A stretch of 64,000 bases of DNA from Geomonas oryzisoli (GTDB lineage Bacteria; Desulfobacterota; Desulfuromonadia; Geobacterales; Geobacteraceae), in NCBI RefSeq assembly GCF_018986915.1, contig NZ_CP076723.1:2823501-2887500 (forward strand), given 5' to 3'. Under the pieces are notes generated by a model, which saw nothing but the letters and a program-made list of their open reading frames with translations, had not been told where the DNA came from and ran no database searches. The position numbers and the translations under genes were made by a program. Below, piece by piece: positions 35,109 through 46,376 of this stretch (its first letter is position 1; each line of letters opens with the position of its first letter).

Positions 35109-36284
35109 TCAGGTCCTGTAGTCGGCGTTGATCCGGACGTAGTCGTAGGAGAGGTCGCTGGTGTAGACTACGGCCTCACCGCCGCCGATCTTGAGGTCGA
35201 TGGTGACCTTGAATTCCTTTTGCTGCAGCACGCGGGTGCCGGCCGCCTCGGCGTCGCCGCCGGCGAAGACGCCGCCGGTCGCCATGACGACGTCGTCGAA
35301 GCGGATTTCCACCCGCTCCTGTTCCACCTGCGCGCCCGAGTATCCGATCGCGGCGATGATGCGGCCCCAGTTGGCGTCCTGGCCGAAGAAGGCGGTCTTG
35401 ACCAGCATGGAGTTCGCGACGGCGAGCGCGGCCTTCTTGGCGTCGGCCTGGCTGGCGCCCCCTTTCACCCTGATCTCGACGAACTTGGTCGCCCCCTCGC
35501 CGTCCTTCACGATCAGTTTGGCCAGGGAGAGGAGCACGTCGTGCAGGAGCGCGGCGAAAGCGTTCCCTTCCGGGGTCCCCCCCTTGATGGCGGCGTTGCC
35601 CGCGGCGCCGTTGGCGAAAATGACGGCAGTGTCGTTGGTGGAGGTATCGTTGTCCACCGTGATGGCGTTGAAGGAGCCGTCCACCGCCTGGGCGAAGGCG
35701 CTCTTTAAAAACTCGCCGTCAACCTCGGCGTCGGTGACCAGGAACGAGAGCATGGTGGCCATGTTGGGATGGATCATCCCGGCCCCCTTGGCGATGCCCC
35801 AGATGCTGTAGGGCTTGCCGCCGGCCTCGCCGGTGCGGCGCTCGATCTTCTCGAAGGTGTCCGTGGTCATGATCGCCTTGGCCACGTCGTCCAGCGTGCC
35901 GTGGTCGAGGCCGTCCACGAGCGGCTGGATGCCTTTCCGGAAGCGCTCCATGGGGAGCGGCTGACCGATGACGCCGGTCGACGCGATCAGCAGTTCCTCG
36001 TCGGAGAGTCCCAGGGCCTCGGCGGTTTTCCTGCCGCACTCGAGGGCGTCCGTCATCCCCTGTTCGCCGGTGCAGGCGTTGGCGTTGCCGCTGTTGACCA
36101 AAAGCGCGCGGCACTTGCCGTTTTGCGAGCGCTGGCGCGAGATGATGACCGGTGCCGCCTGCACCTTGTTGGTGGTATAGACCGCCGCCACCTGGGCGGG
36201 GAAATCAGAGAATATCAGTGCCAGGTCGAGCCGCCCCGGCTTCTTGATGGCCGCCTCGACGGCGGAAAAGCGAAAACCTTTCAT
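35109..36284 (-). CDS. argJ: Bifunctional glutamate N-acetyltransferase / N-acetylglutamate synthase
   Basis: A 391-residue protein that moves the acetyl group from N-acetylornithine to glutamate in cyclic arginine synthesis and may also use acetyl-CoA. It is made as a precursor that self-cleaves before the nucleophile Thr in PNMATMLSFLVTDA. The oxyanion region STGVIGQ and the C-terminal NADYRT are intact. I start at MKGFRFSAV (36284), which has GGAGGTTCT directly upstream, not at 36305. Confidence 0.96.
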   Translation of the reverse strand: MKGFRFSAVEAAIKKPGRLDLALIFSDFPAQVAAVYTTNKVQAAPVIISRQRSQNGKCRALLVNSGNANACTGEQGMTDALECGRKTAEALGLSDEELLIASTGVIGQPLPMERFRKGIQPLVDGLDHGTLDDVAKAIMTTDTFEKIERRTGEAGGKPYSIWGIAKGAGMIHPNMATMLSFLVTDAEVDGEFLKSAFAQAVDGSFNAITVDNDTSTNDTAVIFANGAAGNAAIKGGTPEGNAFAALLHDVLLSLAKLIVKDGEGATKFVEIRVKGGASQADAKKAALAVANSMLVKTAFFGQDANWGRIIAAIGYSGAQVEQERVEIRFDDVVMATGGVFAGGDAEAAGTRVLQQKEFKVTIDLKIGGGEAVVYTSDLSYDYVRINADYRT

Positions 36285-36516
36285 AGAACCTCCAAAACGG
36301 TTCAACGTTCAACGTTCAATGTTCGATAAAGCGGGTTGCCTGACGGTCAACGGACCGGTACGGCTACCTGTGGACGGCAAGAGCCGGTGAGTCACGTTCA
36401 CGTTCAATGCTCAACTGAGCCACACCTGCTACAGCCGGACATGATCAACATCAACACGTCTGTCAAATAGCAGCGCTGTAGTTTTTAACGTCGAACGTTG
36501 AACGTTGAACGGCTTC
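36285..36516. repeat. AACGTTGAAC-type repeats flanking argJ and secA
   Basis: A noncoding gap bounded by inverted short repeats: TTCAACGTTCAACGTTCAAT at 36301-36320 and GTCGAACGTTGAACGTTGAA at 36491-36510. The unit is a palindromic AACGTT core with flanking TTGAAC. The same family occurs at 53950-54180. Confidence 0.85.
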
Positions 36517-39399
<2,883 letters not shown>

Positions 39400-39779
39400 C
39401 TATGAAATCTCCTTAGCCGTGAAAACAGGATGAAAAAAAACAGTGTACGCTACCACAAAAGTGAGAAACCCTCAACTGAAAAGGCGCCTGCTATGAGGGA
39501 TTTGCGCGCCTTAGGCATCTTGCCGGAAGATCATCGCTTCTGAGAAAGTTGCCGAAGCGTCCCCGCCCCCGGAGGGGGAGGGACAGGGAGGGGGAGCGTA
39601 CCGGCTCGATCCCGCTTCCCCCCTCCCAGCCTCCCCCCTCCAGGGGGAGGGGCGCTTTCTCACCGACAATAGACCGCAGCAGGCACTTTCGGGGGCTAGT
39701 CAGGAATAATTTATTCGCCCCTCCTTATTGCAATCGATGCGGCGCCTCTCTATAATGAGCCCGCCAAAAAAAGGAGCCT
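39400..39779. repeat. Divergent secA/mnmH intergenic region with interspersed repeat copy 2
   Basis: No gene is visible. Positions 39561-39653 are the second copy of the G/C-rich palindromic repeat (GGAGGGGGAGGGACAGG head, CCCCCCTCCCAGCC tail). It is bounded by GAGAAAG at 39542-39548 and CTTTCTC at 39655-39661, which look like terminal inverted repeats. The rest holds the secA leader and the mnmH promoter. Confidence 0.75.
39728..39756 (+). promoter_or_regulatory. Sigma-70 promoter of mnmH
   Basis: TTGCAA, 17 bases, TATAAT, with the expected start near 39763 and AAGGAG at 39771. Confidence 0.75.
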
Positions 39780-40814
39780 GTGTACGTGGAAACGACCCCG
39801 TTTAACGAAGAACTGCTGGAAAGCCACCTGCTGGTGGACGTCCGCACCCCCCTGGAATACGAAGAAGACCACATCCCCGGAGCCATCAACGTCCCCCTGC
39901 TCACCAACGAGGAGCGGGTCGAGATCGGCATCCTGCACAAGGAGTCCGGCCCCTATGCCGCGCGCCGGCGCGGGCTGGAGCTGACCGCGCACCGCTTCCC
40001 GGAGATGGTGCGCTACATCGCCGACAGCGCCGCCGGAAAACCCATCCTGGTCTACTGCTGGCGCGGCGGGCTGCGCAGCAAGACCGTCACCTCCATCCTC
40101 GACCTGGCCGGGCTGAAGGCGACCCAGCTGATCGGCGGCTACAAGAGCTACCGCCACGTGGTCGGCGAATACTTCAACCCCTACCTCCCCGCGACGCCGC
40201 TCGTCGTGCTGCACGGTATGACCGGTATCGGCAAGACCACCCTGTTGCAGCGCCTTGAGGCACGGGGCAACTCCGTGATCGACCTCGAGGGGCTGGCCTG
40301 CCACCGCGGCTCCGCCTTCGGTCAGTTGGGCCTGAACCAGAACCTCACCCAGAAGCGGTTCGAGTCGCTTTTGTGGGACGCCTGCCGCAAGGCACCCGCA
40401 GGACAGCCGCTCATCGTAGAAGGCGAGAGTGAGCGCATCGGCCGGGTTTCGCTGCCGGGGGATTTCTACCAGAAGATGGCTCAGGGGATTAGGGTGTGGT
40501 GCCACGCGAGCCTCGAGACCCGGGTGGCCAGGCTGATCGAGGAGTATGGCCTCCCCGAGTACAAGGAAGAGATGGGCGTCGCGCTGCAGCGTATCAGGAA
40601 GAAGCTGGGCGGAAAGCGGTGCGATGAGCTGGCCGAAAACCTGGAGCGCTGGGAGATGGATGAATTCATGAAAGGATTGGTCTGCGACTACTACGACAAG
40701 GTTTACTACAAGAACCGGACCTGGGAGGCGGATTACCAGCTGGACATGGAAGATTTCGATCGTGCCGCCGAAGAACTGGAACAGCGCCTTACATCGCTCC
40801 TGCCCGAGAGGTAA
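39780..40814 (+). CDS. mnmH: tRNA 2-selenouridine synthase
   Basis: A 344-residue protein combining a rhodanese domain (about 10-125; catalytic Cys93 in VYCWRGGLRSK) and a P-loop domain (HGMTGIGKTTLL, residues 145-156). MnmH (SelU) replaces the sulfur of 2-thiouridine in the wobble position of certain tRNAs with selenium, via a geranylated intermediate. Its presence implies a selenophosphate supply (selD) elsewhere. The start is GTG at 39780; a second GTG at 39786 has better spacing from the AAGGAG site and may be the true start. Confidence 0.93.
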   Translation: MYVETTPFNEELLESHLLVDVRTPLEYEEDHIPGAINVPLLTNEERVEIGILHKESGPYAARRRGLELTAHRFPEMVRYIADSAAGKPILVYCWRGGLRSKTVTSILDLAGLKATQLIGGYKSYRHVVGEYFNPYLPATPLVVLHGMTGIGKTTLLQRLEARGNSVIDLEGLACHRGSAFGQLGLNQNLTQKRFESLLWDACRKAPAGQPLIVEGESERIGRVSLPGDFYQKMAQGIRVWCHASLETRVARLIEEYGLPEYKEEMGVALQRIRKKLGGKRCDELAENLERWEMDEFMKGLVCDYYDKVYYKNRTWEADYQLDMEDFDRAAEELEQRLTSLLPER

Positions 40815-40828
40815 ACGTCATCGCGACG

Positions 40829-40920
40829 TCCCCTCCCCTGGAGGGGGAGGGACAGGGAGGGGGACTTTTGATCGCCACGTGCTCCCCCCTCCCAGCCTCC
40901 CCCCTCCGGGGGGAGGGGGA
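40829..40920 (+). repeat. G/C-rich palindromic interspersed repeat, copy 3
   Basis: Same head and tail as the copies at 31604 and 39561. It lies exactly between the convergent mnmH and DUF2156 genes, where its hairpin could end both transcripts. Confidence 0.85.
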
Positions 40921-41820
40921 CTAGATCTTCCTCACCCGATACTTCGCCAGCAACTCCACCGGATGATAGGAAAGCTTCGCCTGCCTAAGCGACTCCTCGC
41001 CCAAGTCCTGCTCCCGGTTCAGATAAGTGCAGTCGGTGAACAGGAGCCGGGAAAACTCCCGATCCAGCAACTGGTAGAGCCCCTCCATGAAGAGGTCGCC
41101 CTTCTCGAAGTGGCAGACCGCGGTCTCCCGGTTCAGCCTCTCACCCAGGGCAAAGCCGCGCACCACATCGTCCACCAGGATCACCACCCCGGAAAGCCCC
41201 AGTTCCCGGTACAGCCTGAGCGCCTCCGCGGCCCCTTCGATTTCACCCTGCACCGAGCCCCCCTGCGTCGTCCCGCGCGGCACGATCTCCGTCCTCACCC
41301 TCCCCCATTCTTCCAGCAGCGCCAGCGCACCGGCGAGATGCCCGTCGTTCAGGATCTCCACCTGGTGCCGGTGCCGGTTCAGGAAGTAGTTCACCCGGTT
41401 TTTCTTCTTGTGGTACTGCTTGCCGCTTAGCTGCGCCATCTCGTCCTTCAGGTGCAGGTAGTCGAAGTTGTTGCGGTCCGGGACCGCCTCGACACCGTCA
41501 CCGCCGCCCAGATGGCACGCCAGGAACAGGTCGTCGGCACCGTACAGGGTGAGTCCCGACTCCAGCAGTTTCCGCGACGCGCCGGCGATGTCGCCGCCAA
41601 AGGGGGGAAGAAAATAGGCGGAGCCGTCATAGCCGCGCCCAAGGGCGACAACCGCATCCCCCACGAGCGTCAGTCGGTACTCGTGCACCTTGCGGAACAG
41701 GTACAGGTTGGCAAAGGTCAGTTCCGAGACGCGGGGCTGCAATTCGGCAAAGAGCCGGTCCAACAGGGGCTTGTCCTCCAGGGTGATGCCCCGGGTCTGC
41801 GGGTGGCGCGGGATCTCCAT
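40921..41820 (-). CDS. DUF2156 (phosphatidylglycerol lysyltransferase-like) protein
   Basis: A 299-residue protein resembling the soluble GNAT-fold domain of MprF/LysX-type aminoacyl-phosphatidylglycerol synthases, annotated DUF2156. Typical stretches are YDGSAYFLPPFGGD, LSGKQYHKKKNRVNYFLNRH and a tandem acetyltransferase-like half ending ESLRQAKLSYHPVELLAKYRV. No membrane helices are present, so it is not a complete MprF. The acceptor substrate is unknown. I start at MEIPRHPQT (41820), which has AGGAGAGAG upstream; the frame continues to 41967 over the shared promoter region. Confidence 0.8.
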   Translation of the reverse strand: MEIPRHPQTRGITLEDKPLLDRLFAELQPRVSELTFANLYLFRKVHEYRLTLVGDAVVALGRGYDGSAYFLPPFGGDIAGASRKLLESGLTLYGADDLFLACHLGGGDGVEAVPDRNNFDYLHLKDEMAQLSGKQYHKKKNRVNYFLNRHRHQVEILNDGHLAGALALLEEWGRVRTEIVPRGTTQGGSVQGEIEGAAEALRLYRELGLSGVVILVDDVVRGFALGERLNRETAVCHFEKGDLFMEGLYQLLDREFSRLLFTDCTYLNREQDLGEESLRQAKLSYHPVELLAKYRVRKI

Positions 41821-41861
41821 ATGCTCTCTCCTGGGAAAAATCTGTCTCAGTATACTCATTT

Positions 41862-41880
41862 TTTTGCAGAATTGCGAAAA
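41862..41880. promoter_or_regulatory. TTTGC-N6-GCRAA dyad, site a
   Basis: TTTTGCAGAATTGCGAAAA. It matches the dyads at 45475, 45507 and 45645 in half-sites and spacing. It lies between the divergent DUF2156 gene and the Cache kinase gene, so it may serve autoregulation of the kinase/regulator pair. Confidence 0.55.
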
Positions 41881-41898
41881 AAGGACTGGCATTTCCCA

Positions 41899-41936
41899 TA
41901 CCGTATACGGTAGTATCGCGCATACTCTACCGGTAG
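41899..41936. promoter_or_regulatory. Two palindromes upstream of the Cache kinase gene
   Basis: A perfect 14-bp palindrome TACCGTATACGGTA (41899-41912) is followed by the 10-bp palindrome CTACCGGTAG (41927-41936). They share the TACCG half-site and their centres are 26 bp apart, consistent with a dimeric regulator site. Confidence 0.5.
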
Positions 41937-41975
41937 TGTTTGCAAAAAGCTGTTTGGCAAAGCTCAAAGCCAGTA

Positions 41976-44030
41976 ATGACAGAGAGAATGCACCCCTCCC
42001 GCGCTGAGAGAGTCAATGGTATTGGCAGTAAAAAGAAAACGGATTTTTCCGGGGGAGCCGTGCAGAGATATCTCTTCGACTTCATAAAGAACCTGAAACT
42101 GCGCTGGAAGATGGTGGTCCTGGTGCTCCCCCTGGTGATCATCCCCATCTTCCTGGTCGGCGGCATCATCGGCTACATCTCGACCAAGCAGGCCTACCTC
42201 GGCATCACCCAGACCAGTAAGGACGACCTGCAGCACATGGCCTCGTTCACGGTCGACCTGCTGAACTCCCACTACCAGCAGTTCCAGGTCTACAAGCAGG
42301 ACAAGGAACGGACCTTTCACGAAGAGCTGAAGACGGTAAGCGAGCTCGCCTACAACGTGGTCAAGAGCCAGCACAACCTGCAGAAATCCGGACGCACCGA
42401 CCTGGCCGGCGCCATGCGCGAGGCCAGAAACGCGCTCCTCAAGGTTAATGTCGGCAAGACCGGCTACATCTACGCCATGAACAGCCGCGGCGAGCTGAAG
42501 GTGCACGTGGCCCAGGAAGGGGCCAACGTCTCCGAGAGCCGGGACGAGACCGGCCGCTACTTCATCAAGGAGATGATCGAGAAGGCGCACCGCGCCAAGC
42601 CTGGTGAAGTGCTCTACATCGTCTACCCCTGGAAGAACGCGGCGCTGGGCGACAAATCACTCAGAAAGAAGGTGGTCGCCTACCGCTACTTCAAGGAATG
42701 GGACTGGATCATCGCCGCCGGCGGCTACCTCGAGGAAACCTACGAGGACCTGGCCTTCGAGCGCCGCTCCTTCGAGGCGCTCAAGGAAAAGATCAAGAGC
42801 AAGAAGGTGGGCAAGACCGGCTACATCTTCGCCATGGACAGCTCCGGCAACTTCATGATCCACCCCACCGGCGAGGGACACAACTTCCTCAACGCCGTCG
42901 ATTTCAACGGCCAGCACTTCATCAAGGAGATGTGCGAGCGGAAAAACGGCTGGATCCGCTACCCCTGGAAGAACAAGGGTGACGAGGCGCCGCGCATGAA
43001 GATCGTGCGTTACGAGTACTTCGAGCCGTGGAACTGGATCGTCGCGGTCGGCTCCTACGAGGAGGAATTCTACCAGGAGGCCAACGCCATCAAGGGGCGC
43101 ATCCTGGAAAGCATGGTGGTGCTCACCATCCTGGTTTCGGTGCTGTCGGTGTTCATGGTGCTGCTCGCCTCGCGCGTGATGACCGAGCCGATCAGCCGGA
43201 TGATCGAGGTGATCCGCAAGGTCAAACAGGGGAGACTGGACGAGACCATGCCGGTCGAGTCCGAGGACGAACTGGGCGAGCTCGCCCACGCCTTCAACCG
43301 GATGACCAGGATCATCAAGCACAACAAGGAGTTGGAGGCGAACCTCGCCCAGCAGGGGAAGATGGCCTCGCTGGGGGTGCTCTCCTCGGGGGTCGCCCAC
43401 GAGATCAACAACCCGCTCGGAGTGATCTTGGGCTACGCCGCCTATATCGAGAAGAAGCTCACCCCGGAGGACCCCAACTACAAGTTCATCCACGAGATAA
43501 AGCGCGAGAGCAAGCGCTGCAAGAAGATCGTCCAGGACCTCCTCTCCTACGCCAGGACGCCGCAGCCGGTCCTCGAGGAGACCGACATCAACGACCTCCT
43601 GGAACAGATCGTGGACTTCGCGGCGAACCACACCGACATGCACCACGTGACGGTGAAAAAGAGCTTCGACTACTCCCTGCCGCCGATCATGGTTGACGGC
43701 GACCAGCTGCGCCAGGTGGCCATCAACCTGATCCTGAACGCGGGCGCCGCCATGCAGAAAGGGGGCGAGCTGGTGGTGAGTACCGAGCGCGGCGGCGAAG
43801 AGTGGGTGAGCCTCAAGTTCCGCGACAACGGCGCAGGTATCTCGCCCGAGCACATGGAGAAGATCTTCGAGCCGTTCTTCACCACCAAGGTGAAAGGGAC
43901 GGGACTGGGACTCGCCATCACCAGGCAGATCGTGGAGCAGCATCATGGCAAGATCGGCATCGAAAGCGAAATCGGTGCCGGCACCACGGTCGAGGTACGC
44001 CTCCCCCTGAAAAGGGACGAATACTGCTGA
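41976..44030 (+). CDS. Sensor histidine kinase with two tandem Cache modules
   Basis: About 684 residues, depending on start. One transmembrane helix (MVVLVLPLVIIPIFLVGGII) leads into a periplasmic region with two successive Cache-type modules. Each has a VGKTGYI(Y/F)AM block and a YPWKN block. A second helix, a HAMP domain and a kinase core follow (His in SSGVAHEINNPLGVILGY; ATPase motifs DNGAGISP and GTGLGLAITRQ). Cache domains commonly bind small metabolites such as carboxylates. It precedes an NtrC-type regulator by 36 bases. Several in-frame starts exist (41940, 41976, 41988 and GTG 42060); none has a strong ribosome site. Confidence 0.88.
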   Translation: MTERMHPSRAERVNGIGSKKKTDFSGGAVQRYLFDFIKNLKLRWKMVVLVLPLVIIPIFLVGGIIGYISTKQAYLGITQTSKDDLQHMASFTVDLLNSHYQQFQVYKQDKERTFHEELKTVSELAYNVVKSQHNLQKSGRTDLAGAMREARNALLKVNVGKTGYIYAMNSRGELKVHVAQEGANVSESRDETGRYFIKEMIEKAHRAKPGEVLYIVYPWKNAALGDKSLRKKVVAYRYFKEWDWIIAAGGYLEETYEDLAFERRSFEALKEKIKSKKVGKTGYIFAMDSSGNFMIHPTGEGHNFLNAVDFNGQHFIKEMCERKNGWIRYPWKNKGDEAPRMKIVRYEYFEPWNWIVAVGSYEEEFYQEANAIKGRILESMVVLTILVSVLSVFMVLLASRVMTEPISRMIEVIRKVKQGRLDETMPVESEDELGELAHAFNRMTRIIKHNKELEANLAQQGKMASLGVLSSGVAHEINNPLGVILGYAAYIEKKLTPEDPNYKFIHEIKRESKRCKKIVQDLLSYARTPQPVLEETDINDLLEQIVDFAANHTDMHHVTVKKSFDYSLPPIMVDGDQLRQVAINLILNAGAAMQKGGELVVSTERGGEEWVSLKFRDNGAGISPEHMEKIFEPFFTTKVKGTGLGLAITRQIVEQHHGKIGIESEIGAGTTVEVRLPLKRDEYC

Positions 44031-44066
44031 CAAACCACCGCCCAGCGCGGCTGACGGAGTAGGTCC

Positions 44067-45449
44067 ATGACCAAGAAACGAGTGATGCTGGTAGACAACG
44101 AGGAGGGGCTGTGCCGGATGATGGAGGCGGTCCTCTCGGACAACGGCTACGCGGTCTCCGCGTTCACCAGGAGCTTCGAGGCCGCCGAGAGCTTCCAGGC
44201 CGGCCAGTGGGACCTCCTGGTCACCGACATCAAGATGCCCGGCATGGACGGGCTGGAACTGCTGCAGAAGGTGAAGCAGAAGGACCCCGCCATACCGGTG
44301 ATCATGGTCACCGCCTACGCCACCGTGGAGATGTCGATCCAGGCCCTGAGAAAAGGGGCCTACGACATGCTCACCAAGCCGTTCGAGCCCGAGGAGCTTT
44401 TGTACCGGGTCAAGAACGCGCTGCAGCACACCCGCCTCATGGAGGAGAACCGCGAGCTGCGCGAGGAGCTGGTCGGCCGTTTCAACTTCGGCAACATCAT
44501 CGGCGCCTCCACGGCTCTCAAGGAGGTGCTGGAGCGGGTGGAGAAACTCGCCGTGCGCGACACGTCGGTGCTCATCACCGGCGAGTCCGGGACCGGCAAG
44601 GAGCTGATCGCCCAGGCGGTGCACTACAACTCTCCGAGAAAGGAGAAGAAGTTCGTCGCCATCAACTGCGGCGCCCTCCCCGCTTCGCTATTGGAGAGCG
44701 AGCTCTTCGGCTACAAGAAGGGGGCCTTCACCGGCGCCACCGAGAACCGGCGCGGCCTTTTGGAGACCGCCGACGGCGGCACGCTCTTTCTCGACGAGGT
44801 GGGCAACCTCCCCATGACGGTGCAAAAGACCCTCTTGCGCTTTCTCCAGGAGCAGGAGTTCAACCGGCTGGGCGACCCGACCCCGACCAAGGTCGACGTC
44901 CGCATCCTCTCCGCCACCAACGCCGACATGAAGCAGGGGGTAAAGGCGGGTGAGTTCCGCGAGGACCTCTACTACCGCCTGAACGTGGTCAACATCCACC
45001 TCCCCCCGCTGCGCCAGCGCAGGGACGACATCGCCCTGCTGGCCGCGCACTTCATCTCGCTGCAGAACTCGAAGTTCGGCACCCACATCAAGGGGCTCAC
45101 CCACGATGCCATGGAGGCCGCGGTGGAGTTTCCCTGGCCGGGGAACATCCGGCAGCTCAAGAACGTGATCGAGGCCTGCATCGCCATGGAAAGCAGCGAC
45201 TACATCACCCTGCCGGTGCTGTCCCAGTTCATCGAGGTGGTCCCCACCGATACCGCCGGCGAGGCGCTCACCGAAGAAGGGGAATACTCCAAGGCGCTGA
45301 TGCGCTTCGAGACCGAGTACCTCAGGGGTCTTTTGCGCAAGAACCAGGGGAACGTGGAGGCCGCCGCCAAGGAAGCCGGCACCAACATGGCCACCATCTA
45401 CCGCAAGATCAAGAAATACGGGATCCGCAAGGACGAGTACAACAGCTGA
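44067..45449 (+). CDS. Sigma-54-dependent NtrC-family response regulator
   Basis: A 460-residue activator. Receiver domain about 1-120 (Asp in LLVTDIKMPGMDG), AAA+ domain about 140-375 with Walker A GESGTGKE and an unaltered GAFTGA loop, and a Fis-type helix-turn-helix at the end (GNVEAAAKEAGTNMATIYRK). It is the evident partner of the Cache kinase. A sigma-54 promoter with TTTGC dyads lies just downstream, so the next operon (45825-47423) is its probable target. Confidence 0.92.
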   Translation: MTKKRVMLVDNEEGLCRMMEAVLSDNGYAVSAFTRSFEAAESFQAGQWDLLVTDIKMPGMDGLELLQKVKQKDPAIPVIMVTAYATVEMSIQALRKGAYDMLTKPFEPEELLYRVKNALQHTRLMEENRELREELVGRFNFGNIIGASTALKEVLERVEKLAVRDTSVLITGESGTGKELIAQAVHYNSPRKEKKFVAINCGALPASLLESELFGYKKGAFTGATENRRGLLETADGGTLFLDEVGNLPMTVQKTLLRFLQEQEFNRLGDPTPTKVDVRILSATNADMKQGVKAGEFREDLYYRLNVVNIHLPPLRQRRDDIALLAAHFISLQNSKFGTHIKGLTHDAMEAAVEFPWPGNIRQLKNVIEACIAMESSDYITLPVLSQFIEVVPTDTAGEALTEEGEYSKALMRFETEYLRGLLRKNQGNVEAAAKEAGTNMATIYRKIKKYGIRKDEYNS

Positions 45450-45474
45450 GCCCCGGGAAAAAAGGGGCGGCCGC

Positions 45475-45493
45475 TTTTGCAGCATTGCAAAAA
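45475..45493. promoter_or_regulatory. TTTGC-N6-GCRAA dyad, site b
   Basis: TTTTGCAGCATTGCAAAAA, the most symmetric member of the set, with its centre 32 bp (three helical turns) from site d. Confidence 0.6.
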
Positions 45494-45506
45494 AGAGGTC
45501 CGCCCC

Positions 45507-45525
45507 ACTTGCATGCCTGCAAATT
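45507..45525. promoter_or_regulatory. TTTGC-N6-GCRAA dyad, site d
   Basis: ACTTGCATGCCTGCAAATT: TTGC and GCAA half-sites with the same six-base spacing. It is weaker at the outer bases but phased with site b. Confidence 0.45.
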
Positions 45526-45644
45526 CAAGCGCCCCACCTCCCGCCACACCACAAACACACGTTTTCACGCCACCTTACAGCTCCCTGCGGGGAAGCGGGC
45601 ACTCCGCACAACGTTAGCTCCCGATCCGACTGGCTTTAATCTTT

Positions 45645-45663
45645 CTTTGCGATTTTGCGAAAT
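45645..45663. promoter_or_regulatory. TTTGC-N6-GCRAA dyad, site c
   Basis: CTTTGCGATTTTGCGAAAT, centred about 130 bases before the predicted transcription start. Confidence 0.55.
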
Positions 45664-45757
45664 CCCCTCGCCCGCCATCCGTACCGCCGCCCATCCCACC
45701 CTCGCAACACGTCGAAATAATTACACTTAAAACCGAAATGCCAAGTAAACGGCAAAT

Positions 45758-45773
45758 TGGTACGCCAGTTGCT
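45758..45773 (+). promoter_or_regulatory. Sigma-54 promoter of the 45825-47423 operon
   Basis: TGGTACGCCAGTTGCT: GG and GC are 10 bases apart, differing from TGGCACG-N4-TTGCW at one base (T for C). The predicted start is near 45784, 41 bases before the first ATG. Confidence 0.75.
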
Positions 45774-45824
45774 AACACTGTTTACGTCACCCTTTCTTTA
45801 CGTAGTAAAAAGGTATGAGGTCCT

Positions 45825-46022
45825 ATGCAGGAAGCTACGGTCTGCCCCTTCTTCGGCAAAAACGATGATTACTGCGACGTGGGTTGCGGCTACATCTCGC
45901 CGCACGACGTCAAGCAGATCATCACCTTCTGCAGCTGCCGTTATCGGGAGTGCCTCAAATACCAGGAGCTGTCCGACCGGATGCCGGCCGGGCAACTCGA
46001 TTCCAACCTCTGCCTGGTGTAG
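45825..46022 (+). CDS. Small cysteine-rich protein of unknown function
   Basis: A 65-residue soluble protein with seven Cys at positions 7, 17, 21, 36, 38, 43 and 63 (C-x9-C-x3-C-x14-C-x-C-x4-C-x19-C). The spacing and high Cys content suggest metal or iron-sulfur binding, but I recognise no family. No signal peptide or membrane helix is seen. It is the first gene behind the sigma-54 promoter, preceded by AAAAGG/GAGG-like sequence, and is followed by two membrane protein genes. Confidence 0.7.
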   Translation: MQEATVCPFFGKNDDYCDVGCGYISPHDVKQIITFCSCRYRECLKYQELSDRMPAGQLDSNLCLV

Positions 46023-46093
46023 CCGACGGGTGAAACCGGGCGGGGGCGAATCAAACGCATCAGGCTGCATTTCCATGAAAAAGGAGAACGGCG

Positions 46094-46345
46094 ATGAGTG
46101 AAAAAGAACTTGAACTGCTCTCGAGGCTTGAGGAGTTGGAGCGGCATACCTGGCGCAACTCTGCGATCCTGCGCGCCGTCGCCATGGTAGCCTTCACCGC
46201 CATGATCGGCATCGTGATCGCCTCCGGCGTGGTCGGTGGCGGGCGCGGCAGCCACTGGTCGGGACCCGCCTGGAACACCATGTGGCTCTATGGCCTCTTC
46301 GCCGCCAACGCGGTCTCCATGTTCTGGACCACCCACAAGGAATAA
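46094..46345 (+). CDS. Small membrane protein of unknown function
   Basis: An 83-residue protein with a basic/acidic N-terminal helix (ELELLSRLEELERHTWRNSA) and two predicted membrane segments (about 25-46 and 60-76) around a Gly/His/Trp loop (GGRGSHWSGPAW). AAGGAG lies seven bases before the ATG. It sits between the Cys-rich protein and the large membrane protein, and is probably a partner of the latter. Confidence 0.7.
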   Translation: MSEKELELLSRLEELERHTWRNSAILRAVAMVAFTAMIGIVIASGVVGGGRGSHWSGPAWNTMWLYGLFAANAVSMFWTTHKE

Positions 46346-46376
46346 CGCGCCCGGCGCCGATTAGGAGGAACGTCAC

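Larger units (their letters stand above)
45450..45824 (+). promoter_or_regulatory. Control region of the 45825-47423 operon
   Basis: A 375-base gap with no gene. It contains, in order, a large hairpin with GGGGCGG/CCGCCCC ends (45464-45506) that may end the regulator transcript, dyads at 45475, 45507 and 45645, and the sigma-54 promoter at 45758-45773. The layout is the usual one for enhancer sites about 130 and 260-300 bases upstream of a sigma-54 promoter. Confidence 0.6.
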
